Of a stretch of 64,000 nucleotides of DNA, positions 35,762 to 44,716 are shown piece after piece; position 1 is the stretch's first letter, and each line of letters opens with the position of its first letter. Source of the stretch: Thermobifida halotolerans (GTDB lineage Bacteria; Actinomycetota; Actinomycetes; Streptosporangiales; Streptosporangiaceae); contig NZ_CP063196.1 in the NCBI RefSeq assembly GCF_003574835.2, forward strand, positions 1,798,001-1,862,000, given 5' to 3'. Under the pieces are notes generated by a model. It worked only from the letters and a program-made list of their open reading frames with translations. It was not told the DNA's origin and searched no databases. Made by a program: the position numbers and the translations under genes.

Positions 35762-38700
35762 ATGAACCACCCTCCCCCCTCCACCGGCGACACGTTCAAC
35801 GTCTTCCACGGGGAAGCCGAGTTCCTCGTGCAGATGCGCGACAACTACGGTGAGATCCACTACCACGCGTCGCCGCGCCCCCGCCCCGTGGACAGCGCCG
35901 CCGACGCGCTCGCCGCGACGCTGTTCACCCAGTGGCGTGAGGAGGTGGCGGCCTGGGACGTCAGCGCGCCCGCCGTGATCCCGGTGCGCTGGCGGGCCAA
36001 CTTCGAGCGTTCCGCTCCCCCCGAACACGCCGGCGGATCGGTGGACGGGCGCGGCGACCGGCTCGACGGTCTGCTCTCCGCCTTCCTGGGGCTGCGGCAG
36101 CGGCGGCTGGCCGTCCTCGGCGACGCCGGATCGGGCAAGACCACCCTGGCGGTGCTGCTGATGCTGGAGTTGCTGGAGCGCAGGCTGGCGTCCACCGCTT
36201 CCGGGGCGGACCGGTCGGCTCCGGTACCGGTCCTGTTCTCCCTGGCCTCCTGGGATCCGGACCGCGAGCACTTCGCTGCCTGGCTGACCCGTCGGCTCCG
36301 TGAGGACTACCCGGGGCTGCCCCGCGTGGACGGCCGCCATCCCGCCGACGCGCTGTGGCGTGACTCCCTGCTGCTTCCGGTGCTCGACGGCCTGGACGAA
36401 ATGCCCCAGGAGCACCGCTCCGCCGCGGTGCGGTCGCTGAACCGCGCTCTGCGGGTACGCTCCCCGCGCTCGGGGCGGGAGGTTCCGCTGATCCTCACCT
36501 CCCGGACCGACGCCTTCCGGGCGCTGCGCCGCGAGGTGGTGCTGTCGTGCGCCTCGGTGGTGGAGGCGCGGCCGGTGGACGCGGCCGGTGCCGCCGCCTA
36601 CCTGCGTCCGGAGTCCCCGGAGGCGGCGCGGCGGTGGCGTCCCCTGCTGGAGGAGCTGCGGGAGCGCCCCGACGGGACTGCGGCGCGGGCCCTGTCGACC
36701 CCGTTGATGCTGTGGCTGGCGCGCAGGGTGTACGAGCGGGTGACGACCACACCCGCCGAACTCGCCGACACCTCGCGGTTTCCCACGCGCGCGGCGGTCG
36801 AGGACCACCTGCTCGACCGCTTCGTGCCCGCGGTGTTCACCGGGGAGCTGCCCTCCCACGACCGGTGGGAGCCGCCCCGGCGGTGGCGTCCCCACCGGGC
36901 CCGGCGCTACCTGGCCCACCTGGCGCGGCACGCGGGTCGGCGGGAGACGACGGAGCTGGCGTGGTGGCGGCTGCACACGGCGCCGCTGCCCCGGGTCGTC
37001 TTCCCGCTGGTCCTGGTGGCGGCGGCGCTGCTGGTCTCGCAGGCGGCCGTGTGGTTCCGGGAGCTCGTGCTGGACCGCGCGCCCGAGGAGTGGCCCGGAC
37101 GCCTTCTCACCGTCCTGTCGCTGCAGAACTCGCTGACCATGGGCCTGGTGTTCGGGCTGGCCGTGCAGTTGTGCGCCAAGCACTGGTTCGGCTACCGGTT
37201 CGGGGAGCCGCGGCGCAGGGCGTCCCTGCGCCGCCCCGGGGCGGCGCTGCGGTCGGCGCTGCACGCGACGACGCCGTGGCGGGTCCTGCTCGTGCTCGCG
37301 CTGCTGTTCCTGATCGTGCTGTGCTTCGTGGAGTACCTGCCGTTCGTGGGGGCGAGGGGGGTGTCCGTCCCGCTGGGTCTGGTGGCCGCCACGGCGTTCG
37401 CCCTGCTGTTCGCGGCCCCCTCCGCCGGTTCCGAGGAGCCGACGACCCCGGAGTCGCTGCTGGCGGACGAGCGGACCGCGGTCCTGCGTTCGTTGACCGT
37501 GACCTGCTCCGTGATCGGCCTGGGCGTGGGGCTGGTCCACGGGGTCGCTGCGGGGGTCATGGCCTGGTTGGGTGCGGCCGCGATGCTCGTCCTGGTCACC
37601 CCGTGGTCCCGTTGGCTGGTCGCCAGGGCGGCCTTCGCCGTGACCGGCCGGGCGCCGTGGTCCCTGATGCGCTTCCTCGGCGACGCCCACCGCCACGGTG
37701 TGCTGCGCAGGGTGGGCGGAGTCCACCAGTTCCGGAACGTGCGGTTGCAGGAACGGCTGGCCGGGCGCGTCCCGGCCCGGACCGCGCGGCGACCGGTGCT
37801 GCCCGAGGGGGCGGTCACCCACTTCGCGGGCGGGGTGCGCCTGCGGTGGAAGAAGCGCCGGATCGCGCTGGCTGCGCTGCTCTTCCTGCTGCCCACGGCC
37901 GCCCTGGTGACCGTGCAGGCGGTGGTGCGTGAGGGGGTGGCCGCGCTGCCGTACGCGTGGGCGCCCGGTGCGTTCTTCGTCGTCTTCGGCGGTTCGGTCG
38001 CCGTTGTCGCCTTCCTGCTGCCCCGGGCCACGACGGTGCTGACTCTCACCGGGGACGCCGTGTCCTGCCGGGAGAGCGGCCGGGCCGTGCGCTACGAGTG
38101 GCGGCACGTGGAGGAGGTCGCGGTCCGGCGGACCCGGCGGCTCGGGTTGGACACCCGGTTGTACGGCGTGCACGTGCTGTTGACGCCTGATGCCCCCTAC
38201 CGTCCGGTGATGTCGCGCAGTGACGGCGACTGGTACCTCGTCTGCACCGTCGGCCTGTCCCCCGCGCTTGCGCGGCAGGTCGAGGAGGAGTTCCGGCGTT
38301 TTTCCGGGGGGCGGTGGCGGGCCAACGAGTCGGTGTACGCCACCGGGGCCGAGAGGAGTGGAGACGCACCGCCGCCCCTCCCGCCGCCGCTGCCCGCGTC
38401 GGCGCGTCCGCACAGCGAAGACGCACCGCCCCCGCCGCTCCCGCCGGTCGGGCCGGAACCGGCGCCGGCCGCGGCGGGCGCTCCGCGGCGCTCCTCCACG
38501 GCGGCGAGGGTCACGGGCGGGATCGGCGCGCTCCTGGTCCTGCTGGGGTGCCTGCCGGTGCTGGCCTCCCGGCTGCTGTCGGGCGGGATCGACGACTTCA
38601 CCGGCGTCTCCCCCTGGTCCTGGAGCGCCGCCCTCGTCGGCTCGGTGCTGCTGCTCTCCTCCACCCCGTTCCTGTCCCGCCGCGCGGTGGTCCCGCTGTG

Positions 38701-39247
38701 GGGCCTGGCCGCTGTGCCGTCCCTGTACGCGCTCGCGGCGACGGTGCTGCCCCCGACCCCGCTGGGCTGGTCCGACATCGCGGGTGTGGTGGTGTTCGGG
38801 CTGTGCGTACTGCTGTGCGGCATGATGGTGGGCGACCCGGAGTTCTTCGGCGCGCAGGGGCGGCGGATCCGCATGCTGTCCGGTCTGGCCCTGCTGCTGG
38901 CGGGGTACGTGGTCGTGCCCTCGGCGGCGGTGAGCGACGGCGCGGCCGTGTTCTTCGGCTACCTGGCGGCCTGCGCCGTCATCGTCGTCGGCTGTGCCTG
39001 GGCTCTGACTCGGCAGGTCTCCTACTCCCCGCGGGAGGAGGGTCCCGCGGTGACCGTCACGCCCCCGGCGACGCGGCTGACGCCGGTGTGGCGTCTGCTG
39101 GTGGCGGCGGCGGTGATCGCGGGCTGCGGTTACGCGGTCCTGGTCGGCGGAACCGCCATGTGCTGGGTCGTCGCCGTTGTCACGTTCCTCACCAACCTGG
39201 GGATTTTGATCGGGGCCCGTGACATGGCGCCCGGTGTCCTCCCCTGA
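35762..39247 (+). CDS. Membrane-anchored NACHT-type NTPase (possible defence protein)
   Basis: This 1161-residue STAND/NACHT NTPase starts with a short motif (FNVFHGEAEFLVQMRDNYGE) like those before NTPases of actinomycete conflict systems. Walker A is LGDAGSGKTTLAV (about 119-131), Walker B is LPVLDGLDEMP (about 205-215), and the sensor region is LILTSRTDAF. After about residue 410 there are several membrane helices, then near 760 a PH/YcxB-like beta domain (VLTLTGDAVSC), a Pro-rich linker and a second set of about six helices. NACHT proteins often act as phage sensors, but no effector domain is recognisable, so that role is inference. The last 59 bp overlap the convergent UvrA-like gene. 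Confidence 0.8.
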   Translation: MNHPPPSTGDTFNVFHGEAEFLVQMRDNYGEIHYHASPRPRPVDSAADALAATLFTQWREEVAAWDVSAPAVIPVRWRANFERSAPPEHAGGSVDGRGDRLDGLLSAFLGLRQRRLAVLGDAGSGKTTLAVLLMLELLERRLASTASGADRSAPVPVLFSLASWDPDREHFAAWLTRRLREDYPGLPRVDGRHPADALWRDSLLLPVLDGLDEMPQEHRSAAVRSLNRALRVRSPRSGREVPLILTSRTDAFRALRREVVLSCASVVEARPVDAAGAAAYLRPESPEAARRWRPLLEELRERPDGTAARALSTPLMLWLARRVYERVTTTPAELADTSRFPTRAAVEDHLLDRFVPAVFTGELPSHDRWEPPRRWRPHRARRYLAHLARHAGRRETTELAWWRLHTAPLPRVVFPLVLVAAALLVSQAAVWFRELVLDRAPEEWPGRLLTVLSLQNSLTMGLVFGLAVQLCAKHWFGYRFGEPRRRASLRRPGAALRSALHATTPWRVLLVLALLFLIVLCFVEYLPFVGARGVSVPLGLVAATAFALLFAAPSAGSEEPTTPESLLADERTAVLRSLTVTCSVIGLGVGLVHGVAAGVMAWLGAAAMLVLVTPWSRWLVARAAFAVTGRAPWSLMRFLGDAHRHGVLRRVGGVHQFRNVRLQERLAGRVPARTARRPVLPEGAVTHFAGGVRLRWKKRRIALAALLFLLPTAALVTVQAVVREGVAALPYAWAPGAFFVVFGGSVAVVAFLLPRATTVLTLTGDAVSCRESGRAVRYEWRHVEEVAVRRTRRLGLDTRLYGVHVLLTPDAPYRPVMSRSDGDWYLVCTVGLSPALARQVEEEFRRFSGGRWRANESVYATGAERSGDAPPPLPPPLPASARPHSEDAPPPPLPPVGPEPAPAAAGAPRRSSTAARVTGGIGALLVLLGCLPVLASRLLSGGIDDFTGVSPWSWSAALVGSVLLLSSTPFLSRRAVVPLWGLAAVPSLYALAATVLPPTPLGWSDIAGVVVFGLCVLLCGMMVGDPEFFGAQGRRIRMLSGLALLLAGYVVVPSAAVSDGAAVFFGYLAACAVIVVGCAWALTRQVSYSPREEGPAVTVTPPATRLTPVWRLLVAAAVIAGCGYAVLVGGTAMCWVVAVVTFLTNLGILIGARDMAPGVLP

Positions 39248-41528
39248 GGAAGCGGCGGAGCGCGTCCGCGGTCGGGCCGGTGCCTTTTGCGGCGAGTCGC
39301 GCGGGCGGTCCGGTGAAGGTGACGGTTCCTCCGTCGTCGCCCGCACCGGGGCCGAGGTCGATGACGTGGTCGGCGTGGGCGACCACGTCGAGGTTGTGCT
39401 CGATGACGACGACGGTGCGGCCGTGGTCGACGAGGTCGTCGAAGAGGGCGAGCAGGTGCTGGGTGTCGGTGCCGTGCAGGCCGGTGGTGGGTTCGTCGAA
39501 GACGTAGTGGCGGGTGTCGCCGGCGAGTTCCCGGGCCAGGCGCAGGCGCTGCCGCTCCCCGCCGGAGAGGGTGTCCAGGCCCCGGCCGAGGGTGAGGTGG
39601 CCGAGGCCGACGCGGTCCAGGCGGGCCAGGGCGTCCGCGACCGCCGGGGCAGCGGTGTCGGCGAAGAAGTCCTGGGCGGTTCGTGCCGTCATGCCCAGCA
39701 CGTCGGCGATGGTGCGCCCGTCAATGGTGTAGCCGAGGGTCCGCTGGTTGAAGCGGGTGCCGCCGCAGGCCTCGCAGCCGGTCTCGACGTCGTCGAGGAA
39801 GGCGAGTTCGGTGGTGACGACGCCGCGGCCGCGGCACTCCGGACAGGCGCCCCTGGAGTTGGCGCTGAAGTGGGCGGCGGGCACGCCGTGGGTCCGGGCG
39901 AAGAGGTCCCGGATCGGGTCGAGGACGTCGAGGAAGGTGGCGGGGGTGGAACGGCCGCTCGCGCGGATGGGCGCCTGGGTCATGACGGCCACCTGCGGGT
40001 GTCGGCGCGGCAGTTCCCGGGTGGCGAGTGTGCTCTTGCCGGAGCCCGCGACGCCGGTGACGGCGGTGAGCACTCCGGTGGGGACGTCCACGGTCACGTT
40101 CTTGAGGTTGTGCTCGCGCGCGCCCCCGACGGTCAGGTGCCCGGTGGGGACGCGCGGGTCCGACCGCACCGAGGGGGTGCGCCGCAGGTGGCGTCCGGTG
40201 GGGGTGTCGGCGCGGCGCAGGCCGTCGAGGGTGCCGGTGTAGAGGACGGTGCCTCCGGCGTCGCCCGCGCCGGGGCCCATGTCGACGACGTGGTCGGCGA
40301 CCGCGACGAGGTCGGGATCGTGTTCGACGATCAGGACCGTGTTGCCCCGGTCGCGCAGATCCCTGACGAGTTCGGCGAGCCGGTGCACGTCGTGCGGGTG
40401 GAGTCCCGCGCTGGGCTCGTCGAGGACGTAGCACAGTCCGGTGAGGGAGCTGCCGAGGTGGCGCACCAGCCGCACCCGCTGGGCTTCGCCGCCGGACAGG
40501 GTCGTGGCGTCGCGGTCGAGGGTGAGGTAGCCGAGACCGACGCGGTCCAGTGCCGCCAGGCGGGACGTGATCTCGGCGACGACGGGGGCCACCTTCGGGG
40601 AGGTCACCGATCGGACGGTTTCCACCAGATCGCGGACGGGTGTGGCCGACCAGTCCGCGATGGAGCGTCCGTCGACGAGGCTGGAGCGCGCGGCGTCGTT
40701 GAGCCGGGTTCCGGCGCAGTCGGGGCAGGTGGCGCGGCGCACGACCCGGTCGAGCGCGGCGCGTTCCTCGGTGGTGGTGCGCTTGGGGGTGCGGGTGAGG
40801 TAGTCGCGGCGCAGCCGGGTGAGGACGCCGTGGAACACGCCCGTCCTCGGAAACTCCGGGCCGGGGTTCGGGGGTTTGTGGCCGTCGGCGTTGAGCAGCA
40901 GGTCGTAGCGGTCCGGCGGGTAGTCGCCGAGCGGCAGGTCGGGGTCGAACAGGCCGGAGTGGACGCAGCGCTTCCAGCGGTAGGTTCCCGGCGCGAACGC
41001 GGGGAAGCGGACCGCTCCGCCGTTGAGGGAACGTGCGGGGTCGATGAGGGCGTCGACGTCGATGTCGGTGACCTCGCCGAGTCCTTCGCAGCGTGGGCAC
41101 ATGCCTGACGGGTCGTTGAAGGAGAACGCCGGGGAGTAACCGATGTGCGGCCGTCCCGCGCGGGAGAACAGCACCCGCAGCAGCGGGGCGATGTCGCTGG
41201 CGGTGCCGACGGTGGAGCGCGCGTTGCCGGAGAACCGCCGCTGGTCGATGACCACCGGGAAGTGCAGGCCGTCGATGCGGTCCGCGTCCGGTTTCGGGTG
41301 GTGGGGCAGCCGGTTGCGCACGAAGGAGGGGTAGGACTCGTTGGCCTGCCGCTGGGCCTCGGCCGCGATCGTGTGGAACACCAGCGACGACTTGCCCGAT
41401 CCGGACACCCCGGTGAACACGGTGACGCGGCCCCTGGGGACCGCGACGGTGACCTCGCGCAGGTTGTTGGTGCGCGCGTTGACGACCACGATGTGCGTGG
41501 ACGGATCGGGGCGGAATCTGTCCGACAT
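39189..41528 (-). CDS. UvrA paralogue (DrrC-type ABC ATPase)
   Basis: This 779-residue protein has two ABC ATPase units like UvrA but is shorter than the roughly 950-residue repair enzyme. Unit 1 has GVSGSGKSS, CPRCEGLGEV (zinc finger) and LSGGEAQRVRL; unit 2 has GVAGSGKST, CPECRGRGV and LSGGERQRLRLA. It matches the class of UvrA-like proteins linked to resistance against DNA-binding drugs in actinomycetes; housekeeping UvrA would be elsewhere. The ATG at 41528 (MSDRFRPDPSTH) fits the divergent 60-bp gap with the WYL regulator. Whether it protects against a local metabolite is unknown. Confidence 0.85.
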   Translation of the reverse strand: MSDRFRPDPSTHIVVVNARTNNLREVTVAVPRGRVTVFTGVSGSGKSSLVFHTIAAEAQRQANESYPSFVRNRLPHHPKPDADRIDGLHFPVVIDQRRFSGNARSTVGTASDIAPLLRVLFSRAGRPHIGYSPAFSFNDPSGMCPRCEGLGEVTDIDVDALIDPARSLNGGAVRFPAFAPGTYRWKRCVHSGLFDPDLPLGDYPPDRYDLLLNADGHKPPNPGPEFPRTGVFHGVLTRLRRDYLTRTPKRTTTEERAALDRVVRRATCPDCAGTRLNDAARSSLVDGRSIADWSATPVRDLVETVRSVTSPKVAPVVAEITSRLAALDRVGLGYLTLDRDATTLSGGEAQRVRLVRHLGSSLTGLCYVLDEPSAGLHPHDVHRLAELVRDLRDRGNTVLIVEHDPDLVAVADHVVDMGPGAGDAGGTVLYTGTLDGLRRADTPTGRHLRRTPSVRSDPRVPTGHLTVGGAREHNLKNVTVDVPTGVLTAVTGVAGSGKSTLATRELPRRHPQVAVMTQAPIRASGRSTPATFLDVLDPIRDLFARTHGVPAAHFSANSRGACPECRGRGVVTTELAFLDDVETGCEACGGTRFNQRTLGYTIDGRTIADVLGMTARTAQDFFADTAAPAVADALARLDRVGLGHLTLGRGLDTLSGGERQRLRLARELAGDTRHYVFDEPTTGLHGTDTQHLLALFDDLVDHGRTVVVIEHNLDVVAHADHVIDLGPGAGDDGGTVTFTGPPARLAAKGTGPTADALRRFLRGGHRAPCHGPRSKSPGW

Positions 41529-41588
41529 GGCTTTCACGCTAGTGACTATTGTGGTCAGGAAACGGCCACAACCTGTCGGGGAGGTGGT

Positions 41589-42575
41589 GTGGCTTCCACT
41601 GGTGCGCGCATGCTGCGGCTGCTGTCGCTGCTGCAGTCGGGGCATCCCTGGTCCGCCGCGGACCTGGCGGAGGCGACCGGGACCAGTCCGCGGACCCTGC
41701 GCCGCGACATCGACCGGCTGCGGGAGTTGGGCTATCCGGTGGAGAGTCTGCGCGGCCCCGGCGGCCACTACCGGCTTGTCGCGGGCAGCGCCCTGCCGCC
41801 GCTGATGTTCGAGGACGACGAGGCGGTCGCCGTCGCCTTGGGACTGCGACTGGTGGCGGCGGGAGGTGTCGACGTCGCCGACGCCCACGGCGCTGCGGAG
41901 CGCGCCTCGGCGAAACTGGCCCGGGTGCTGCCCGCGCGGCTGGCCCGGACCGTGGACGCGGTGAGCGCGTCCGTGCAGAGCGAACCCGACACCTGGACCG
42001 GACTGGACCGCGCCGTGGTGGCCCGGCTCGCCTCGGCGGCCCGGCACCGCCGCGTGGTCTCCTTCCGCCACCGCAACCGCTCCGGCGAGGAGTCGCACCG
42101 CCGCGTCGAGCCGTACCGGATCGTCCGCCTGCGTCGCCGCTGGTACCTGTTCGGTTGGGACCGCGACCGCGGCGACTGGCGCTCCTACCGCCTGGACCGG
42201 GTCGGCGAGGTCGCCGAGTCGGCGTCGACCTTCCGGCCGCGGCCGCTGCCGGACCCCGACGTCGTCGGCTGGCTCAACCGGTCGTTCTCCGCCTCGGAAC
42301 GGCGTTACGAGGCCGTGGTGCGCTTCGACGCCCCCGTCACCCGCGTGGCCGAGCGGCTGCCGCGGGTCGACGGGACCCTGGAGGTCGTCGACGACGCCCG
42401 GTGCCGCTACCGGGCGTGGGTGGACTCCCACGAGTGGCTGACCGCGGTCCTCGCCGTCTCGGGACTCGACTTCACCGTCGAGCGTCCCGCGGCCTTCGCC
42501 GACCACGTCACCGCGGTGGGCGGGCGGCTGACGAGGGCCGGTGCGCGCGGCGCCGGTGAACCGCCGCCCCCGTGA
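41589..42575 (+). CDS. HTH/WYL-domain transcriptional regulator
   Basis: This DeoR-like regulator of 328 residues has an N-terminal helix-turn-helix (ADLAEATGTSPRTLRRDIDRL, split by a short turn) and a C-terminal WYL domain with RRWYLFGWDRDRGDWRSYRLDR. WYL regulators usually sense DNA-damage or nucleic-acid ligands. It is divergent from the UvrA-like gene with only 60 bp between starts, so it probably controls that gene. The GTG at 41589 follows GGGGAGG. Its last 68 bp overlap the convergent CMD-family frame. Confidence 0.85.
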   Translation: MASTGARMLRLLSLLQSGHPWSAADLAEATGTSPRTLRRDIDRLRELGYPVESLRGPGGHYRLVAGSALPPLMFEDDEAVAVALGLRLVAAGGVDVADAHGAAERASAKLARVLPARLARTVDAVSASVQSEPDTWTGLDRAVVARLASAARHRRVVSFRHRNRSGEESHRRVEPYRIVRLRRRWYLFGWDRDRGDWRSYRLDRVGEVAESASTFRPRPLPDPDVVGWLNRSFSASERRYEAVVRFDAPVTRVAERLPRVDGTLEVVDDARCRYRAWVDSHEWLTAVLAVSGLDFTVERPAAFADHVTAVGGRLTRAGARGAGEPPPP

Positions 42576-43125
42576 CCCGCCGCCGCGCCGGCCCTCCGGG
42601 CGCGGGGCGGCGACCGTCCGTACCACCGGTCTGCCGTCGCGGGTGTCCGATGACCGAGACGCTGACCACGTGAGGCGCCCTGCTCGCCCCGAGCCGCTCA
42701 AGCAGTCGGGCGGAGAGTTCGCCGGTGACGGTCGGCGGTGTCCGCGACATCGCCTCGGCGTACTCCATGACGTCGCGCTCCAGCGGTGTGAAGACGTCCG
42801 GTTCCCGCCACCGCGGCACCTCGCGGGCCTTGGACTCGTCGAGTCCCCCGTTGTGCGCCCGGAAGCACCCCAGGTCGAGGCAGAAGGCGCAGCCGGTCAG
42901 GGATGCCACCGCCATGTGGGCGTAGGACTTCAGGTCCTTGTCGCACCTGTTCCACCTGGTGGCTTTCAGGCCGAGGCCGAGGCTGGTCCTGAGCACCGGC
43001 CGGTGGTGCCGCATCACTTCGAGGGGTTCGGGCACTTCGCCGAACATCCTCCTGGTGATCCTCTTCGGTACGACGCCGTGGACGCCGGTGATCTCCGCTT
43101 CGGGGACCCGGGTGCTGCCGGCCAT
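42508..43125 (-). CDS. Carboxymuconolactone decarboxylase (CMD/AhpD)-family protein with altered C-terminus
   Basis: This 205-residue protein of the AhpD-like fold carries the redox pair CAFCLDLGCF (CxxC) followed by the usual His region RAHNGG, then YAEAMSRTPPTV. After LLERLGASRAPHV the sequence turns into Arg/Pro-rich residues that do not look like the helical end of the family, so the original 3' end is probably lost or frameshifted, with the frame running into the WYL gene on the other strand. The ATG at 43125 has GAGGAGG before it. It may be inactive. Confidence 0.6.
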   Translation of the reverse strand: MAGSTRVPEAEITGVHGVVPKRITRRMFGEVPEPLEVMRHHRPVLRTSLGLGLKATRWNRCDKDLKSYAHMAVASLTGCAFCLDLGCFRAHNGGLDESKAREVPRWREPDVFTPLERDVMEYAEAMSRTPPTVTGELSARLLERLGASRAPHVVSVSVIGHPRRQTGGTDGRRPAPGGPARRRVTGAAVHRRRAHRPSSAARPPR

Positions 43126-43560
43126 GTCGCCTCCTCGTCTGCTGGTCTCGGCATGCAGACACCGGCCGGGGCCGGTCTGTGGCAGCACGGCGGACATCCT
43201 CGTCGGCCGTGGCCGGTGCCGGGTTCCGGTGCTCCCGCCTTCCGGCCGGTCAGGACGCCGTCCCGCACCGGGCTGCCCCGGGCGGGGGAAGAAGCGCCGC
43301 GTACCCGATCGGTGGCGGCTGCCTCATCGGCTTCCGCTCCTACCAGCCGCGCCCCCCGCGCGGCCGGTACGAGCGGGCGGCCCAGGCCCCGGGCAGCCTC
43401 GCCAGCCATCCCGTGGCGCGCGCCTCCGCTCCTCGCCGATGCCTGGAGGGCTTCCACGAGGAGGTCGACCATGCCGCCGCCGAGGCCTTCGAACGCCGCT
43501 CCCGCCGGGACGGGCACGCCTTCTCCGCGGCACCGGCACCACCGGTCCGCTCCCGCCGCC
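43126..43560. other. Intergenic stretch without a recognisable gene
   Basis: About 435 bp lie between the CMD-family start and the methionine aminopeptidase stop. Several open frames cross it on both strands, but their translations are Arg/Pro/Ala-rich and show no family motif or ribosome site. A degraded gene is possible. Confidence 0.4.
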
Positions 43561-44328
43561 TCAGGGCAGGGTCAGCACGCGGGGGCCGTCCTCGGTGACG
43601 GCGACGGTGTGCTCGACGTGGGCGGCCCGGCTGCCGTCGGCGGTGCGCAGGGTCCAGCCGTCGGGATCGACTCGGTAGTCGTCGCCGCCTCCGGCCATGA
43701 ACATGGGTTCGATCGCGAGGGCCAGGCCGGGGCGGAGCGGGAAGCCGCGGCCGGGACGCCCCCGGTTGGGCACGGGAGGGTCCTCGTGCATGCGGCGACC
43801 GATGCCGTGCCCGCCGAAGTGGGCGGGCATGCCGCAGCGGGCGGAGCGTGCGACGGTGTCGATGGCGTGGGAGATGTCGCCCATGCGGTTGCCCACGACG
43901 GCCGCGGCGATCCCCGCCTCCAGCGCCTTCTGGGTGGCGCTGATGAGGGCGAGGTCGGCGGGGCGGGGCGTGCCGACGGTGAAGCTGGTCGCGGCGTCGC
44001 CGGTCCAGCCGTCGAGTTCGGCTCCGCAGTCGACGCTGACCAGGTCGCCGTCGCGCAGGCGGTGGTCGGTGGGAACGCCGTGCACGACGGCGTCGTTGAC
44101 CGAGGTGCAGATCACCGCGGGGAAGGGCGTGGGGGCGAAGCGCGGCTGGTAACCGAGGAAGGGCGAGCGCGCTCCCGCCTCGGCCAGGACGGCGCGGGCC
44201 GCCTCGTCCAGTTCCCGCAGGGACACCCCGACGTCGGCCGCCTCCCGCACGGCGGCGAGCGCGCGGGCCACGACACGCCCGGCCTCCCGCATCGCCTCCA
44301 GCGCCGACCCGGTCTTGAACTCCACCAT
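43561..44328 (-). CDS. map: Type I methionine aminopeptidase
   Basis: This enzyme removes initiator Met from new proteins. It has 255 residues. The five metal ligands are in place: D in VDCGAELDGW, D in GDAATSF, H in GHGIGRRMHEDP, E in AIEPMF and E in VEHTVAVTEDG. The substrate-binding His in VHGVPTDH is present. It lacks the N-terminal SH3-binding extension, so it is type Ia-like. It is divergent from a small XRE regulator. GC-rich actinomycetes commonly carry more than one map gene, so this may not be the only copy. Confidence 0.93.
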   Translation of the reverse strand: MVEFKTGSALEAMREAGRVVARALAAVREAADVGVSLRELDEAARAVLAEAGARSPFLGYQPRFAPTPFPAVICTSVNDAVVHGVPTDHRLRDGDLVSVDCGAELDGWTGDAATSFTVGTPRPADLALISATQKALEAGIAAAVVGNRMGDISHAIDTVARSARCGMPAHFGGHGIGRRMHEDPPVPNRGRPGRGFPLRPGLALAIEPMFMAGGGDDYRVDPDGWTLRTADGSRAAHVEHTVAVTEDGPRVLTLP

Positions 44329-44363
44329 GTCCCGCTCCTTCCCCGCACACCGGGACCAATTCT

Positions 44364-44381
44364 TATACCGGTATTAGTATA
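44364..44381. promoter_or_regulatory. Palindromic promoter/operator between map and the XRE gene
   Basis: The AT-rich sequence TATACCGGTATTAGTATA contains the perfect palindrome ATACCGGTAT (44365-44374). TAGTAT ends six bases before the XRE ATG (44387), so a transcript from it would be leaderless. It could be the binding site of the XRE protein. Confidence 0.5.
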
Positions 44382-44386
44382 GGCGC

Positions 44387-44662
44387 ATGGTGAGAACTCC
44401 CCTGAGCCCACAGGAACGGCGGCGCGGAGAGCGGTTCGGCGCGCTGCTGCGTCAGGCGCGCGGCGACCGCAGCATGGCGGAGGTCGCCGCGGCGGCGGGG
44501 GTCTCCGCGGAGACGCTGCGCAAGATCGAGACCGGCCGGGCGCCCACCCCGTCCTTCTTCACCGTGGCGGCCCTGGCCACGGCGCTGGGGGTGTCCCTGG
44601 ACCACCTGGCCGCCGCCTGCGCGCGGGACGCCGACCGGGACGAGCGGGCGCTGTCGGCCTGA
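44387..44662 (+). CDS. Small XRE-family HTH regulator
   Basis: This 91-residue helix-turn-helix protein begins MVRTPLSPQERRRGERFG. The HTH is SMAEVAAAAGVSAETLRKIE with the following GRAPTPSFFTVAALATALGV, a lambda-repressor-like fold. There is no other domain. Its divergent position beside map and the palindrome before its start suggest autoregulation or control of map; this is inference. Confidence 0.85.
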   Translation: MVRTPLSPQERRRGERFGALLRQARGDRSMAEVAAAAGVSAETLRKIETGRAPTPSFFTVAALATALGVSLDHLAAACARDADRDERALSA

Positions 44663-44716
44663 GCCCCGCCCCGCCCGTCCCACCGGCTCCCGGAGCCTCC
44701 GGGGCGGGACGTCCTC

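Noticed and set aside
43126-43560. Frames crossing the gap between the CMD-family gene and map
   Set aside because: Translations are low-complexity Arg/Pro/Ala sequences without motifs or ribosome sites.
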